From Prosthecobacter sp. (GTDB lineage: Bacteria > Verrucomicrobiota > Verrucomicrobiia > Verrucomicrobiales > Verrucomicrobiaceae), in contig NZ_JAGRPF010000147.1 in assembly GCF_020439865.1 (NCBI RefSeq), positions 18,033 to 82,032 of the forward strand: a stretch of DNA of 64,000 nucleotides, written 5' to 3'. The notes beneath the pieces were generated by a model. It did no database searches. It saw only the letters and a program-made list of their open reading frames with translations, and had not been told where the DNA came from. Below, piece by piece: positions 18,468 through 28,087 of this stretch (positions within the stretch are counted from its first letter, which is position 1; each line of letters opens with the position of its first letter). The translations under genes and the position numbers were made by a program.

Positions 18468-19883
18468 TTATTCGTCCGCCTTCTTTTTCTTCTTCGCTTT
18501 GCCTTCGCCTTTTTTCTTTTTCTCGGCTCCGGAGGTTGAAGGAACTTCGGATCCGGGAGGAGGAATTGCGGCGCCGAGTTTGGTCTTGATGTCGCTCATG
18601 CCGACTTCGCCGGCGAGACTGGTCCACTCATACGGGTCCTTGGAGTGATCGTAGAGTTCTTCGCTGCCATCGGCATATCGGATGTAGCGCCAGTTGGCGT
18701 CGCGCACGGCGTGGTTGCCTTTGCCGTGGGTGCACACGGCCACGCCGTCCCATTTCGCAGCGGGATCTTTGAGCAACGGCATCAGGCTTGCGCCTTTGAC
18801 GTGTTCCGGCACGGGAAGACCGGTGAGTTCACAGAGGGTGGGATACATGTTCACGTAGTCCACGGGTGCTGCGCATGTGGTGCCGGGCTTGGTGATTCCG
18901 GGAGCGATGATGGCCATGCTGGTGCGTGTGGCCTCCTCCCAGAGGGTGAATTTGCGCCAGTGGTCCTTTTCACCGAGATGCCAGCCGTGGTCCGTCCACC
19001 ACACGATGATGGTCTTGTCCTTGCGCGGGCTTTGATCGAGACCGTCGAGCAGGCGGCCGACCTGATCGTCGAGGAAGGAAATGGTCGCGAGATAGGCCTG
19101 CACGCCCTTCTTCCACTGGTCGCCTTTGACCACCGCGGCCTGATCACCCTCGGGTGCGGCCATCCTTTTGCCGGGTGCGGGCACATCATCGAGGTCGTTC
19201 TCCTTGGTGACCGGGAGCTTGATGTCGGCGAGTGGAAAACGGTCGAAGTATTCGCGCGGCACATACCATGGCAGGTGCGGCTTGATGTAACCGAGGGCGA
19301 GGAAGAGCGGCTTGTCGGTCGGAGCGGTCTTGAGATGGTTGATTGCCCAATCGGTGGCCTTGTAGTCACCCATGTCGGACGGTTTGGCATCGACCGGACC
19401 CCAGTCGAAGTGGCCGCGGTTGAGGCCGTTCATGTTTTCCTCGTGCTCCTTGATGCTGGGAAAAAGGCCCGCCCACTCGGTCCAGGTGTCCGTGCGGCCC
19501 TCGCTGCCGTAGCCGTGGTAAATCTTGCCGCCGCCGAGGGTGTTGTAACCGCTGGCGAGGAAGTGACGGTTGAGCGTGACGATGTTCTTCATCACGCCCT
19601 GCGCCGGATCGTTGTTGGTGTAAACACCGGTCTCCCATGGACGCAGGCCGCTCATCAGCGCCGCACGGGAGGGATTGCAGGCCGGCGCCGCGCAGTGTGA
19701 GTTCGTGAAGGCGGTGCCGCGCGCCACGAGGCGGTCGATGTTCGGTGTCCTCGCCTGCGGATGCCCGCCGAGGTAGCTGGTCCAGTCGTTCAAATCATCG
19801 ACGGCGATGAACAGAACGTCCGGCTTCGATTCAGCAGCGAAAGCGGCGGTGGCGAGGAGGCAAAAGGCAAGGAGGCGCTTCAT
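18468..19883 (-). CDS. Sulfatase (iduronate-2-sulfatase-like)
   Basis: A 471-residue exported type I sulfatase: signal peptide 1-17, metal-binding DD at 29-30, and the CxPSR motif at Cys69 (CNPSRAA), the residue converted to formylglycine. The WTDHGWHLGEK segment near residue 285 is typical of the iduronate-2-sulfatase/choline-sulfatase-like branch. The C-terminus is a Lys-rich tail (KAKKKKKADE). It probably desulfates a polysaccharide in the periplasm. It follows the sugar-dehydrogenase-like gene by 44 bases on the same strand. The formylglycine-generating or anSME enzyme is not in the window. Confidence 0.92.
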   Translation of the reverse strand: MKRLLAFCLLATAAFAAESKPDVLFIAVDDLNDWTSYLGGHPQARTPNIDRLVARGTAFTNSHCAAPACNPSRAALMSGLRPWETGVYTNNDPAQGVMKNIVTLNRHFLASGYNTLGGGKIYHGYGSEGRTDTWTEWAGLFPSIKEHEENMNGLNRGHFDWGPVDAKPSDMGDYKATDWAINHLKTAPTDKPLFLALGYIKPHLPWYVPREYFDRFPLADIKLPVTKENDLDDVPAPGKRMAAPEGDQAAVVKGDQWKKGVQAYLATISFLDDQVGRLLDGLDQSPRKDKTIIVWWTDHGWHLGEKDHWRKFTLWEEATRTSMAIIAPGITKPGTTCAAPVDYVNMYPTLCELTGLPVPEHVKGASLMPLLKDPAAKWDGVAVCTHGKGNHAVRDANWRYIRYADGSEELYDHSKDPYEWTSLAGEVGMSDIKTKLGAAIPPPGSEVPSTSGAEKKKKGEGKAKKKKKADE

Positions 19884-19927
19884 GGTCCGCCTTGAACGGA
19901 GTCATGAAGAGGGTCTTGCACCCCAAC

Positions 19928-21205
19928 TCACGGGGCCTCCGTCTCCAGCCGGTACATCGTTCCCTCTTGGGAGAGCAGCACCGGCTCACCTTCGGGATCG
20001 GAAGCCACCAAGGTCGGATTGAATTTGTGATCCGCGCTCTTGCGATACAGCACGCTGCGCCGGCTGGCACGACCGCTGGCGGCGTCGATCCCCAGCGCCC
20101 AGACGGTGCCGAAACCCCAGTCGGCAAACACGAACGAACCGTCGAGCTGCGGCAGTTTTTTCCCGCGATACAGCAGCCCGCCGACGATGCAGATGCCTTC
20201 GCCCCGCATCCGAGTGTAGGCATGCACGGGATCGGTGGTGACCAGGTTTGGCAGATAGCCATGCTCATGGAAAAAGCTTTTGGCCGGGCCGTCGCGGTCG
20301 CTCCAGCCGTAGTTCGCGCCGCGTTCGACCCGATTGATCTCCTCCCACAGATCCTGACCCACATCGGCGCACCAGAGCTGGCCGGAACGTGCGTCGAACG
20401 AGAGCCCCCATGGGTTGCGAAAGCCGAGCGCGAAGATTTCTCCGCGCACGGTTTGTTCTTTGGCGAACGGATTGTCCGCAGGGATCGCATACGGCAGTGC
20501 GCCGCTGCGGCTGTTCACGTCGATCCGCAGGATCTTGCCGTGCAACACCCAGGGGTTCTGCGCCAGACGGTAGGGATCGTCACGCAGGCCACCGTCGCCC
20601 AGCGCGATGTAGAGCATTCCGTCTGGCCCAAAGGCGATGTGACCGCCCCAGTGATCCGCCAGCGGCTGGGGAATCTCCAGAATTACGCGCTCGGTTTCGG
20701 GCAGCGCCACGGGGTTGGGGGATTTCGATACGCGCATCTCGCTGATCACCGTCCGTCTCGGATCGTTCTGCGAGTAGCTGAGATAGAACAGACCGTTTTC
20801 GGCGAATCGCGGATGGAAGGCGATGCCATGAACGCCTTCTTCGAAGAGCAGCAGCGTCTTCATCTTTTCGCGGAAATCGAGGAACGGCCGCCCGTGGCCG
20901 CTGCCATCGAGCCGCACGGCGCAGAACTCACCGCGCTGCATGGCGACTACCTGTTCTCCGCTGTCGTCGGGTCGTGTGGCCAGCATCACCGGCGAGTCAA
21001 ACTCACGGTCGAAGGCCAGCTTGCGAAGCACGAGGCCCGGCATCTGGTCCTCGGGAATTTCGAGAGGGGGGATGCCCGGCACGTCGGTGACGGCCTTCGG
21101 TGCCTCGGTTTCGGAAACGGCGTGACAACGGGAGCTGTCAGCACAAAAGAAGGCCGCCAGCGTCAGGCCGGGCAGCCAGAGTCTCGAACAGGGGATTTTT
21201 TTCAT
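19928..21205 (-). CDS. PQQ-dependent sugar dehydrogenase-like beta-propeller (GSDH family)
   Basis: About 425 residues from the ATG at 21205, which gives a signal peptide with a Cys-rich end (ADSSRC). The body is a six-bladed propeller of the glucose/sorbosone dehydrogenase type: EEGVHGIAFHPRF, DHWGGHIAFGPDGMLYIALGDG, FALGFRNPWGLSFD and DVGQDLWEEIN are signature phrases. Related proteins oxidise aldose sugars with PQQ, but many family members in this phylum have no shown activity. No PQQ synthesis genes are nearby. An open frame continues 48 codons upstream but lacks secretion character. Confidence 0.88.
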   Translation of the reverse strand: MKKIPCSRLWLPGLTLAAFFCADSSRCHAVSETEAPKAVTDVPGIPPLEIPEDQMPGLVLRKLAFDREFDSPVMLATRPDDSGEQVVAMQRGEFCAVRLDGSGHGRPFLDFREKMKTLLLFEEGVHGIAFHPRFAENGLFYLSYSQNDPRRTVISEMRVSKSPNPVALPETERVILEIPQPLADHWGGHIAFGPDGMLYIALGDGGLRDDPYRLAQNPWVLHGKILRIDVNSRSGALPYAIPADNPFAKEQTVRGEIFALGFRNPWGLSFDARSGQLWCADVGQDLWEEINRVERGANYGWSDRDGPAKSFFHEHGYLPNLVTTDPVHAYTRMRGEGICIVGGLLYRGKKLPQLDGSFVFADWGFGTVWALGIDAASGRASRRSVLYRKSADHKFNPTLVASDPEGEPVLLSQEGTMYRLETEAP

Positions 21206-21335
21206 TGGGGGTGGTTGCGTGAACCGCATGGACCATGCCATGCAGACAGCGCTGCCGCCAGTTCGCTCGAGACACAGTTTCGTCAAAGTCAGCCGTCTTG
21301 AGATGTCGGCCTTTATGCGGCGTTTAATCCGCCCT

Positions 21336-21923
21336 ATGAATTTTCTCATCCGCTCGACGCTGCATGGCAGCCTGGGTTTTGCCGCTGTCAGTGTGGCAGC
21401 CTATTCGATCTGGGCCTTTGCACCTCGCGTGGCCGGCAGTGAAATAGGCATGTATGCGCTGATCGCTCTCGTTTATCTCGGTGGAGCCGGTCTGGCATTG
21501 TGTGGGTTGTTGAAGGGAGAAAACAAGCTCGGGCGCTTCTACCGCATGTTTTTGCCCGCATTCTTTGGCTATGCGCTGATCTGGAGCCTGGCGTGGTTTT
21601 TGATCAAAGATCCGCCGGGCATGAAATTGCGTGAGTGGACCGGCGCGGCGGCGGGCACGTTGTTTTTCTCATGGGTGTGCTGGATCGCGCTGAAAAAGCC
21701 TGTGGGGTTCTGGGGCGCGGCGCTGGTACTTTTTGCCCTGCACACGCTGGGTTATTTTGTCGGCGGAAAGTGGATGTACGGTGTTTTGGGGACTGGAATC
21801 GAGGGCTGGACGAAGCCACAGGTCGCCATGGTGGCTAAATTGGGGTGGGGATTGTTCCACGGGCTTGGTTTTGGGGCAGGGATCGGGTTTATGCTTGGCT
21901 GGTGGCAGCGAGGGACGCGCTGA
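21336..21923 (+). CDS. Integral membrane protein of unknown function
   Basis: A 195-residue hydrophobic protein (from the ATG at 21336) with about six membrane helices and no recognised catalytic motif. A positive segment near residue 80 (KGENKLGRFYR) suggests a cytoplasmic loop. The frame is open 39 codons upstream, overlapping the start of the divergent GSDH gene, so the internal start is preferred. It is followed after about 100 bases by purF. I do not recognise the family. Confidence 0.65.
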   Translation: MNFLIRSTLHGSLGFAAVSVAAYSIWAFAPRVAGSEIGMYALIALVYLGGAGLALCGLLKGENKLGRFYRMFLPAFFGYALIWSLAWFLIKDPPGMKLREWTGAAAGTLFFSWVCWIALKKPVGFWGAALVLFALHTLGYFVGGKWMYGVLGTGIEGWTKPQVAMVAKLGWGLFHGLGFGAGIGFMLGWWQRGTR

Positions 21924-22025
21924 CGCTTTGTGAATAACAAAGGACGCAAAAATCTTATCCAGATAAACTGATTCCACGTGTTGCACTCCTCCCACCACAT
22001 GCCAATGATGGGCGCTCCTTCCTGA

Positions 22026-24008
22026 ATGAGCGACCCAATCCGGCACGAGTGCGGCATAGCAGTGGTGCGGCTGAAAAAGCCGCTCGGATACTTCTATCAA
22101 AAATACGGCAACGCCCTCTACGGCTTTGACGCCCTTCAGGCGATCATGACCAAGCAGCGCAACCGCGGTCAGGACGGCATTGGCATCGGCTGCACCAAGC
22201 TCGACATGGCCCCCGGCCTCCCCTACATGTTCCGCGTGCGCAGCACGGAGAGCGTCGAACGCATCGCCCAGGTCTTTGACGATGAACGCAAGGAGTTCAA
22301 GCGCATCGCCCGTCGCATCGACAAGCAGCGCAAGGACGAGCGTGACCAGGAAGGCAAGGAGTTTGTGCCGTTCGAGGAAGACCCCGAGGCCATCAAACGC
22401 GAGTTCGAGATGGCGGGGGAGATTTACATCGGTCACCTGCGCTACGGAACCAGCGGCGATTTTGGCAAGGGCGCCCTGCATCCCTACATCCGCCGAACCA
22501 CCTGGCCAACTCGCACGCTGATGGTGATGGGGAATTTCAACCTCACTAACACCCGCGAGCTCAACCAGATCATGATGAAGCGCGGGCAGCATCCCGTCTT
22601 CGGTACGGACACGCAGAGCGTGCTCGAGGAGATCGGCTTTCAGCTCGACGAGGCGCACACCAGACTTTATCACGACCTGCGTGACTCAGGCATGTCGGGG
22701 GAAAACATTCCCGCACACATCAGCGCACAGCTCGATGTGACCAAGGTCGTCCAGGACTCGGCGAAGCGTTGGGACGGCGGTTACGCCATCGTTGGCGTCA
22801 TCGGCAACGGTGATCTCTTCGCGATGCGCGACCCCAGCGGCATCCGCCCCTGTCACTACTACGAAAACGACGAGATCCTCGCCATCGCTTCCGAGCGCGT
22901 CGCCCTGATGTCCGTTTTCGGCGTGCACGAGGAGGACGTCAGCGAGCTTCCTCCCGCCCACGTCGCCGTGGTCAAGGCCGACGGCAGCATGAGCGTCCAA
23001 AAGTTCACGGAACCGCGTGAGTTCAAGCCCTGCTCCTTTGAGTGCATCTACTTCTCCCGTGGCAACGACTCCGCCATTTACCAGCAGCGCAAGGCTCTCG
23101 GCGAACAGCTGGTGCCGCAGGTCGTGAAGGCGATCGACAACGACTTTGAGCACACGGTTCTCAGCTTCATTCCGAACACCGCCGAAACCGCGTACTTTGG
23201 CTTCCTCGACGGCCTGCGGAAAGCCCGCCGTGTGGTGGTGAAGGACGCGCTGCTTCAAATGCTGCGCGAAGGCCACTTCAACGCCGAAGACGAGGCGAAG
23301 CTTGACGACCTCGTGCTGCGCAACTGGCCGCGCGCGGAGAAGATTGCACTCAAGGACATCAAGATGCGCACCTTCATCGCCCAGGAAAACGGCCGTGACG
23401 CGCTCGTCTCCGGCAGCTACGACATCACTTATGGTGTCGTCACGGAGAAGGACAATCTCGTCGTCATCGACGACTCCATCGTGCGTGGCACGACGTTGAA
23501 GAAGAGCCTGCTTCGCATCCTGGCGCGCACCAATCCCAAGCGCATCATCGTCTGTTCCACCGCGCCACAGATCCGTTATCCAGACTGCTATGGCATCGAC
23601 ATGGCCGAACTGGGCAAGTTCATCGCATTCCAGGCCGCCATTTCACTCCTGCGTTCCCGCGGCATGTCCCACATTGTGCGTGAGACCTATCAGGCCTGCA
23701 AAGCTGAGATGAGGAAGCCCAAGGATCAGATGCGCAATGCGGTGAAGGCGATTTATGCGCCGTTCACTGATGAGGAAATTTCCGAACGCATCGCCCAGAT
23801 GATCAGTCCGGAGGACACGCCATGGCACGGCACTGTCGAGGTCATCTACCAGTCCATACCCGGACTGCACAGCGCTTTGGGCGCCGAGTACGGTGACTGG
23901 TATTTCAGCGGCGATTATCCGACACCCGGTGGCTACTCCGTCGTGAACCAGTCGTTCATTCTCTACTGCGAAGCCAAAGACGGCCGCGCACACGAAGCGC
24001 TACTGTAG
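22026..24008 (+). CDS. purF: Amidophosphoribosyltransferase, long form
   Basis: Catalyses the first step of purine synthesis: glutamine + PRPP to phosphoribosylamine. At 660 residues it is longer than the E. coli type (about 505) and resembles the Bacteroidota-type long enzyme. The Ntn nucleophile is Cys9, preceded by MSDPIRHE, so an eight-residue propeptide must be removed. GNFNLTN and NRGQDGIG belong to the glutaminase domain, which holds a charged insert at about 85-135. The PRPP loop VVIDDSIVRGTT is in the C-terminal half. The gene stands alone, convergent with the RlmM-like gene 8 bases away. Confidence 0.93.
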   Translation: MSDPIRHECGIAVVRLKKPLGYFYQKYGNALYGFDALQAIMTKQRNRGQDGIGIGCTKLDMAPGLPYMFRVRSTESVERIAQVFDDERKEFKRIARRIDKQRKDERDQEGKEFVPFEEDPEAIKREFEMAGEIYIGHLRYGTSGDFGKGALHPYIRRTTWPTRTLMVMGNFNLTNTRELNQIMMKRGQHPVFGTDTQSVLEEIGFQLDEAHTRLYHDLRDSGMSGENIPAHISAQLDVTKVVQDSAKRWDGGYAIVGVIGNGDLFAMRDPSGIRPCHYYENDEILAIASERVALMSVFGVHEEDVSELPPAHVAVVKADGSMSVQKFTEPREFKPCSFECIYFSRGNDSAIYQQRKALGEQLVPQVVKAIDNDFEHTVLSFIPNTAETAYFGFLDGLRKARRVVVKDALLQMLREGHFNAEDEAKLDDLVLRNWPRAEKIALKDIKMRTFIAQENGRDALVSGSYDITYGVVTEKDNLVVIDDSIVRGTTLKKSLLRILARTNPKRIIVCSTAPQIRYPDCYGIDMAELGKFIAFQAAISLLRSRGMSHIVRETYQACKAEMRKPKDQMRNAVKAIYAPFTDEEISERIAQMISPEDTPWHGTVEVIYQSIPGLHSALGAEYGDWYFSGDYPTPGGYSVVNQSFILYCEAKDGRAHEALL

Positions 24009-24016
24009 GTCGTGCT

Positions 24017-25036
24017 TCAAACCACTCCGAACGCGCAGACCTCGTTCTTGTTCGCGCAGAGGCGTGTGAGGTGAAACTCGGCGCAGAGAGGCTGGGCCTC
24101 GCGTTTGAGCACGTCGAGCAGGGGATACTCGTCGTGTCCCTTGAACTTGATCGTCACGATGAAATTCCGCATGCGCTTCTCGCGCAGCCACTCGATCAGC
24201 AGATCGATGCTTCGCTGCGGGGCGGCGATGACGTCGCAGACAAGCCAGTCCACGGTCTGCGGCGGCCGGTATTTAAAGGCGTCGGCGGTTTCAAAGTGCA
24301 GGCGCGGGTTGCGCATCAGGTCCTCGCGCAGTTCGGAGCGGTCCACGGCGATGACCGAAGCGCCACGCTGAATGGCGACGTAACTCCAGCTTCCAGGAGA
24401 TGCGCCGAGATCGACACAGGTCTGGCCGCGTTCGATCTGGCGTCCGAGGCGCTGCTCGGACTCGACCAGTTTCGTGAAGGCACGGGAAGGCGCGCTTTTG
24501 TCATCAGCAAGCGGTACTTCGCCACGTGGGAACGACGAAATCAAACTTCGCAAAGCATAAGCACGCGGCGCGGGCGCTACGGAGAGCCAGCCGGTTTCGG
24601 GAGACGTGAGCACCCCTTGCACCAACGAGGTGTGGCAATCAAAAACAGCGTCTGTGTCGACCAGCGATCGCAGCATATGCCGGCGACGTTTTTTGAGCCG
24701 CTCCATCAGGCTTGCTCGAATCAACTCACAACGGTTTTGACCTGCTTTTCCCTCGCCATACTGAGGCCAGAGGTGCAGACGCCACGGCTGGTCATCGGGA
24801 AAGATGCCCGCGACGGATTCGATGATGCGGTCGGCCCACGCATTGATCGACGCAGCGTGGACTTCAACGGCATCGGGGAGCGTCTGACGTGCGAAGGCAA
24901 GCAGCAGTCCGTCGAGATTCACATCTGCGGCGAAACCGAGCCCGTCGATGTCGCGCAGTGCTGAACCGGGTGCGGCACGGCGCAGTTCATCCGCGAGAAA
25001 GGGCGCAGTGTCGGGATCAGCGAGAAAGAGATGCAC
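24017..25036 (-). CDS. RlmM-like 23S rRNA ribose 2'-O-methyltransferase (FtsJ fold)
   Basis: A 339-residue protein. Its N-terminal part (1-165) resembles the THUMP-like region of RlmM, followed by a Rossmann FtsJ/RrmJ domain with DLGASPGSWSYVA (SAM site, about 210-222), a DKSAPSRAFTKL segment before it, and VIAVDRSE. E. coli RlmM methylates C2498 of 23S rRNA; the same target is inferred, not shown. The start is a GTG at 25036; no upstream ATG fits. The sialate O-acetylesterase gene ends 15 bases upstream on the same strand. Confidence 0.85.
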   Translation of the reverse strand: MHLFLADPDTAPFLADELRRAAPGSALRDIDGLGFAADVNLDGLLLAFARQTLPDAVEVHAASINAWADRIIESVAGIFPDDQPWRLHLWPQYGEGKAGQNRCELIRASLMERLKKRRRHMLRSLVDTDAVFDCHTSLVQGVLTSPETGWLSVAPAPRAYALRSLISSFPRGEVPLADDKSAPSRAFTKLVESEQRLGRQIERGQTCVDLGASPGSWSYVAIQRGASVIAVDRSELREDLMRNPRLHFETADAFKYRPPQTVDWLVCDVIAAPQRSIDLLIEWLREKRMRNFIVTIKFKGHDEYPLLDVLKREAQPLCAEFHLTRLCANKNEVCAFGVV

Positions 25037-25051
25037 GCTTGGCTTGGCCGG

Positions 25052-26665
25052 TCACGGTTTCGCAGGCACGTTTTCCTTGAAAGGGGACACGACTCCAAGG
25101 GTGGAGGGCAGAAAGTCGTCGGTGCGGAAGCAGGAGGCTGGGAGGCCCTCGGCGTTCACGAGATTCGCACCTTCCGGCCAGCTCGCCCAGGCGTAGCGCA
25201 CTCCGACCGGCTGCGGCACGAATTCGTTCCAAACGACGACTTCATTGCCCTCGATCTTCGCCTTGGCCCAGACCCACTTCTGGTCGGCACCCGTGATTTG
25301 AAAGTGCTTCAATTCACCGCCGTCGCGCGTTTTCAAACCGCTGCCGGCATGCTCGAACTGGATGCGCACCTTGTCGCCTTCCACGACGGAGGAATGATAC
25401 AGCGGACCGCAGAATTCGGTGCCGTTCTTCCCGTAGTCCTTCGCCAGCGCCCACAAGGCGAGCCGACGCCCGACCTCCTGCTTGTTCTTCGGGTGGATGT
25501 TCTTCTCCTCGCCGATGTCATTGATGATGGCGATGCCGCATTTGTCGAGCGTCTGTGCGGTGAGCGTCTGCGCTTCCTGAAGTTCGGCCCAGGTGTCGGC
25601 GACACCGGCGTCGGTGGTCGCCGGCCTGCCGTTTCCAAAACTGGCGAGCTGCACGATGTAGAATGAGAACGCGTCTACCCACTGCTTGCGCCAGTCGTTG
25701 ATCATCGTGGGCAGCAGTTCCTGATATTGGAAAGCACGTTTCTGATTCGATTCGCCCTGATACCAGATGACACCCTTGACGCCGTAGGGAACGAGCGGGG
25801 CCACCATGCCGTTGAACAGCACGCTGGGATGATGCGGTGTCTTGGTCGGATCGTCAGACGGGCGGGGAGCCTGGGGCTTCGTCTTCTTTTTATCGGCGGG
25901 CAGCTTGGCATTTTCCGCATCGATTTTCTTCACGAGCTCCTTCCAGTCTGCCAGACGCTTCTCAAATGCGGCCTGCTCCTTCGGTCCGTCCCACTTCGCG
26001 ACGTAGTCCTTCCAGTCAGCGAGCATTTCGGAGGCGCAGGGGCGCTCCTCCAGTGCTTCGCGGCTCGTCCAGGCCTCGATGCGTGTGCCGCCCCAGGAGG
26101 TGTTGATCAGGCCGACGGGCACGTGCAGCACCTGATGCAGGTGGCGGCCAAAGAAGTAACCCACGGCGGAGAAGTCGCCCACGTTCGCACTGGTGGCCTC
26201 TTTCCAGGCGCCTTTGCAGTCGGACTGGGGTGTCATGCTCGGGCTGCGTTCGACATTGAACATGCGGATTTGCGGATGATTGGCCGCGGCGATCTCCTCT
26301 TCGGCCTTGCCGGCCTGCTGTACCGTCCACTGCATGTTTGACTGGCCGGAGCAGATCCACACTTCGCCGACGAGCACGTTCTTGATCGTGATCGTGTTCT
26401 TACCGGCCACCACGAGATCGGCGGGCGTGGCGTTGGCGTTCATCGGGTTGAGCGTCACGGACCATTGGCCGGCGGGATCCGTGACGGAACTGTGGGTTTG
26501 ATCTCCGAAAGTCACCTTCACGTCTTCGCCGACCTCGCCGGTGCCCCAGACTCGCACGAGCTGCATCTGCTGGAGCACCATGCCGTCGGAGAAAATCGTG
26601 GGCAGTTTGACCTCGGCATGCAGGCTGGTGGCCAGCAACAGGAGGCAGAAAAAGGCGTGTTTCAT
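25052..26665 (-). CDS. Sialate O-acetylesterase (SGNH hydrolase)
   Basis: A 537-residue exported esterase from the ATG at 26665: signal peptide 1-17 (LHA), a beta domain with LPTIFSDGMVLQQ, then the SGNH fold with the nucleophile Ser109 in GQSNMQW, the INTSWGGTRIEAW block and a GVIWYQGESN block carrying the oxyanion Gly/Asn region. A charged helical insert (about 225-265) rich in Lys and Ala is unusual. It removes O-acetyl groups from sialic acids or other glycans; family members in this phylum are often in polysaccharide degradation. No sialidase is adjacent. Confidence 0.9.
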   Translation of the reverse strand: MKHAFFCLLLLATSLHAEVKLPTIFSDGMVLQQMQLVRVWGTGEVGEDVKVTFGDQTHSSVTDPAGQWSVTLNPMNANATPADLVVAGKNTITIKNVLVGEVWICSGQSNMQWTVQQAGKAEEEIAAANHPQIRMFNVERSPSMTPQSDCKGAWKEATSANVGDFSAVGYFFGRHLHQVLHVPVGLINTSWGGTRIEAWTSREALEERPCASEMLADWKDYVAKWDGPKEQAAFEKRLADWKELVKKIDAENAKLPADKKKTKPQAPRPSDDPTKTPHHPSVLFNGMVAPLVPYGVKGVIWYQGESNQKRAFQYQELLPTMINDWRKQWVDAFSFYIVQLASFGNGRPATTDAGVADTWAELQEAQTLTAQTLDKCGIAIINDIGEEKNIHPKNKQEVGRRLALWALAKDYGKNGTEFCGPLYHSSVVEGDKVRIQFEHAGSGLKTRDGGELKHFQITGADQKWVWAKAKIEGNEVVVWNEFVPQPVGVRYAWASWPEGANLVNAEGLPASCFRTDDFLPSTLGVVSPFKENVPAKP

Positions 26666-26711
26666 GAAAAAGTCTCGTGCGGGGTCCAAGTTCGGGCAAG
26701 TAAGCCAAATG

Positions 26712-26924
26712 TCACAGAAGTGTGCTGTCGTCCGTACGCTCGAGGCGGCCGATCTTCTTTTTGATCGTCTCCAGCAGAACGGTCATCTCATGCACGCAGC
26801 GGAAGCATTCCTTCTGCGTCTCCTCGTCGGCCAGTCCGGGCACGGCGGGATGAATCTTCATGAACTGAAGGGCGATGTTTTTGCAGGATTCGCGGATCTG
26901 GGCAATGGCGGCGGGTCGGTCCAT
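26712..26924 (-). CDS. Small helical protein of unknown function
   Basis: A 70-residue protein, mostly helical and amphipathic, with Cys14, Cys40 and Cys43 (CFRC) and an EMTVLLETIKKKIG helix. There is no signal peptide. The ATG start at 26924 has no clear Shine-Dalgarno sequence, but the composition looks coding and it sits 46 bases upstream of the esterase gene on the same strand. I do not recognise it. Confidence 0.55.
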   Translation of the reverse strand: MDRPAAIAQIRESCKNIALQFMKIHPAVPGLADEETQKECFRCVHEMTVLLETIKKKIGRLERTDDSTLL

Positions 26925-27033
26925 GCTTTCAGCCTAGAGCGCCCCCACGCGCGTGCAAGATGCGGATCAGGCCGGAGCTCCGTTGGGTGAAGCATGAAGT
27001 CCCGGCTCCTGCTTCGGGCGTAAACCTCCGCAC

Positions 27034-27064
27034 ATTCGTCATTCCGCATTCGCGATTCGTCATT
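27034..27064. repeat. Direct repeat of ATTCGTCATT in intergenic DNA
   Basis: Two exact copies of ATTCGTCATT (27034-27043 and 27055-27064) separated by 11 bases, just upstream of the HlyD-family gene. The core TTCGTCATT recurs at 32161, with an inverted copy at 32141, so this may be a dispersed extragenic repeat. Confidence 0.45.
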
Positions 27065-27077
27065 TAATCTGCCGCCC

Positions 27078-28034
27078 ATGAACCTCGTCTCCAACGCCAT
27101 CCGCTACTCGACCTACCTCCTCGCCATCGCGGGCGTGGTTGCCATGGGGTTCGTGCTGCAGACCATCCGCAGCCAGGAGTCGGCCATCCCGCCGCCGCCG
27201 GTCGCTCCGCCGCAGAAGGACGCGCCTGACAACATCGCCGCCACGGGCATTCTCGAAGCGAAGGATGAAAACATCGAGATCGGCGTGCCGGCTCCGGGTC
27301 TGGTCGAGGCGGTCAAGGTCGCCGTCAATCAGGTCGTCAAGGAGGGGGATCCGCTGCTCATCCTCGACGATCGCGAGCTGCGCGCGGCATTGTTGAAGCT
27401 GAATGCCGCGGTTGTTGTGGCCGAGGCCAACAAGGCTGTCGCGCAGGCTGAGCAGGTCAAAATGCAGGACATGCTCGACCGCCTGAAGTCCATCCCGGAT
27501 CAGCGCGCGATCAGCCAGGACGACCTGCGCAACCGCACCAATGACGAGCGGGTGGCCAAGGCCCAGTTGCAGGCTGCCGAGGCCCAGCTCGCCGCCGCAC
27601 AGGCGGATGTGAAGCAGACGCAGCTCCTCATCGACCGCCTCACCGTCAAAGCCCCGAAGTCCGGCACGATCCTGCAGGTGAACATCCGCGCCGGCGAATA
27701 CGCTTCCCCGCAGAACAAACAGCCCGCGCTTGTCCTCGGGGACATTTCCACGCTGCACGTGCGCGCCGATGTCGATGAACAAAACGCCATGGGCGTCGCC
27801 CCCGGTCTTGATGCCAGTTTTTCCCTCAAGAGCGATTCCTCGAAGAAGTTTAAAGTGCAGTTCGTCCGCATCGAGCCCTACGTCATCCCCAAGGTCTCCC
27901 TCACCGGTGCGAGTACCGAACGCGTGGACACCCGCGTGCTCCAGGTCATCTACAAGCTCGACAAACCGCAGGATCAAAACCTCTACGTCGGGCAGCAGGT
28001 GGATGTGTTTATTCCGAGGAAGAAGCAGCTTTGA
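27078..28034 (+). CDS. HlyD/MFP-family periplasmic adaptor protein
   Basis: A 318-residue membrane-anchored protein: N-terminal helix at about 10-28, a Pro-rich spacer, a lipoyl-like half motif (GLVEAVKVAVNQVVKEGDPLL), a helical hairpin at about 95-180 with Ala-rich repeats, the second lipoyl half (VKAPKSGTILQV) and beta-barrel domains to the end. Such adaptors bridge an inner-membrane pump (ABC, RND or MFS) and an outer-membrane channel. Unusually, no pump gene is adjacent; its partner may lie elsewhere. Confidence 0.88.
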   Translation: MNLVSNAIRYSTYLLAIAGVVAMGFVLQTIRSQESAIPPPPVAPPQKDAPDNIAATGILEAKDENIEIGVPAPGLVEAVKVAVNQVVKEGDPLLILDDRELRAALLKLNAAVVVAEANKAVAQAEQVKMQDMLDRLKSIPDQRAISQDDLRNRTNDERVAKAQLQAAEAQLAAAQADVKQTQLLIDRLTVKAPKSGTILQVNIRAGEYASPQNKQPALVLGDISTLHVRADVDEQNAMGVAPGLDASFSLKSDSSKKFKVQFVRIEPYVIPKVSLTGASTERVDTRVLQVIYKLDKPQDQNLYVGQQVDVFIPRKKQL

Positions 28035-28087
28035 TTTTGCCGTCGGCTGTCCGCCGCTTTGTCGTCTAAACGCCTTTTTCCATCGAG

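Noticed and set aside
24017..25036. Assignment of this gene as a cell-division FtsJ/RlmE
   Set aside because: It is too long for RlmE and has the extra N-terminal domain of RlmM.
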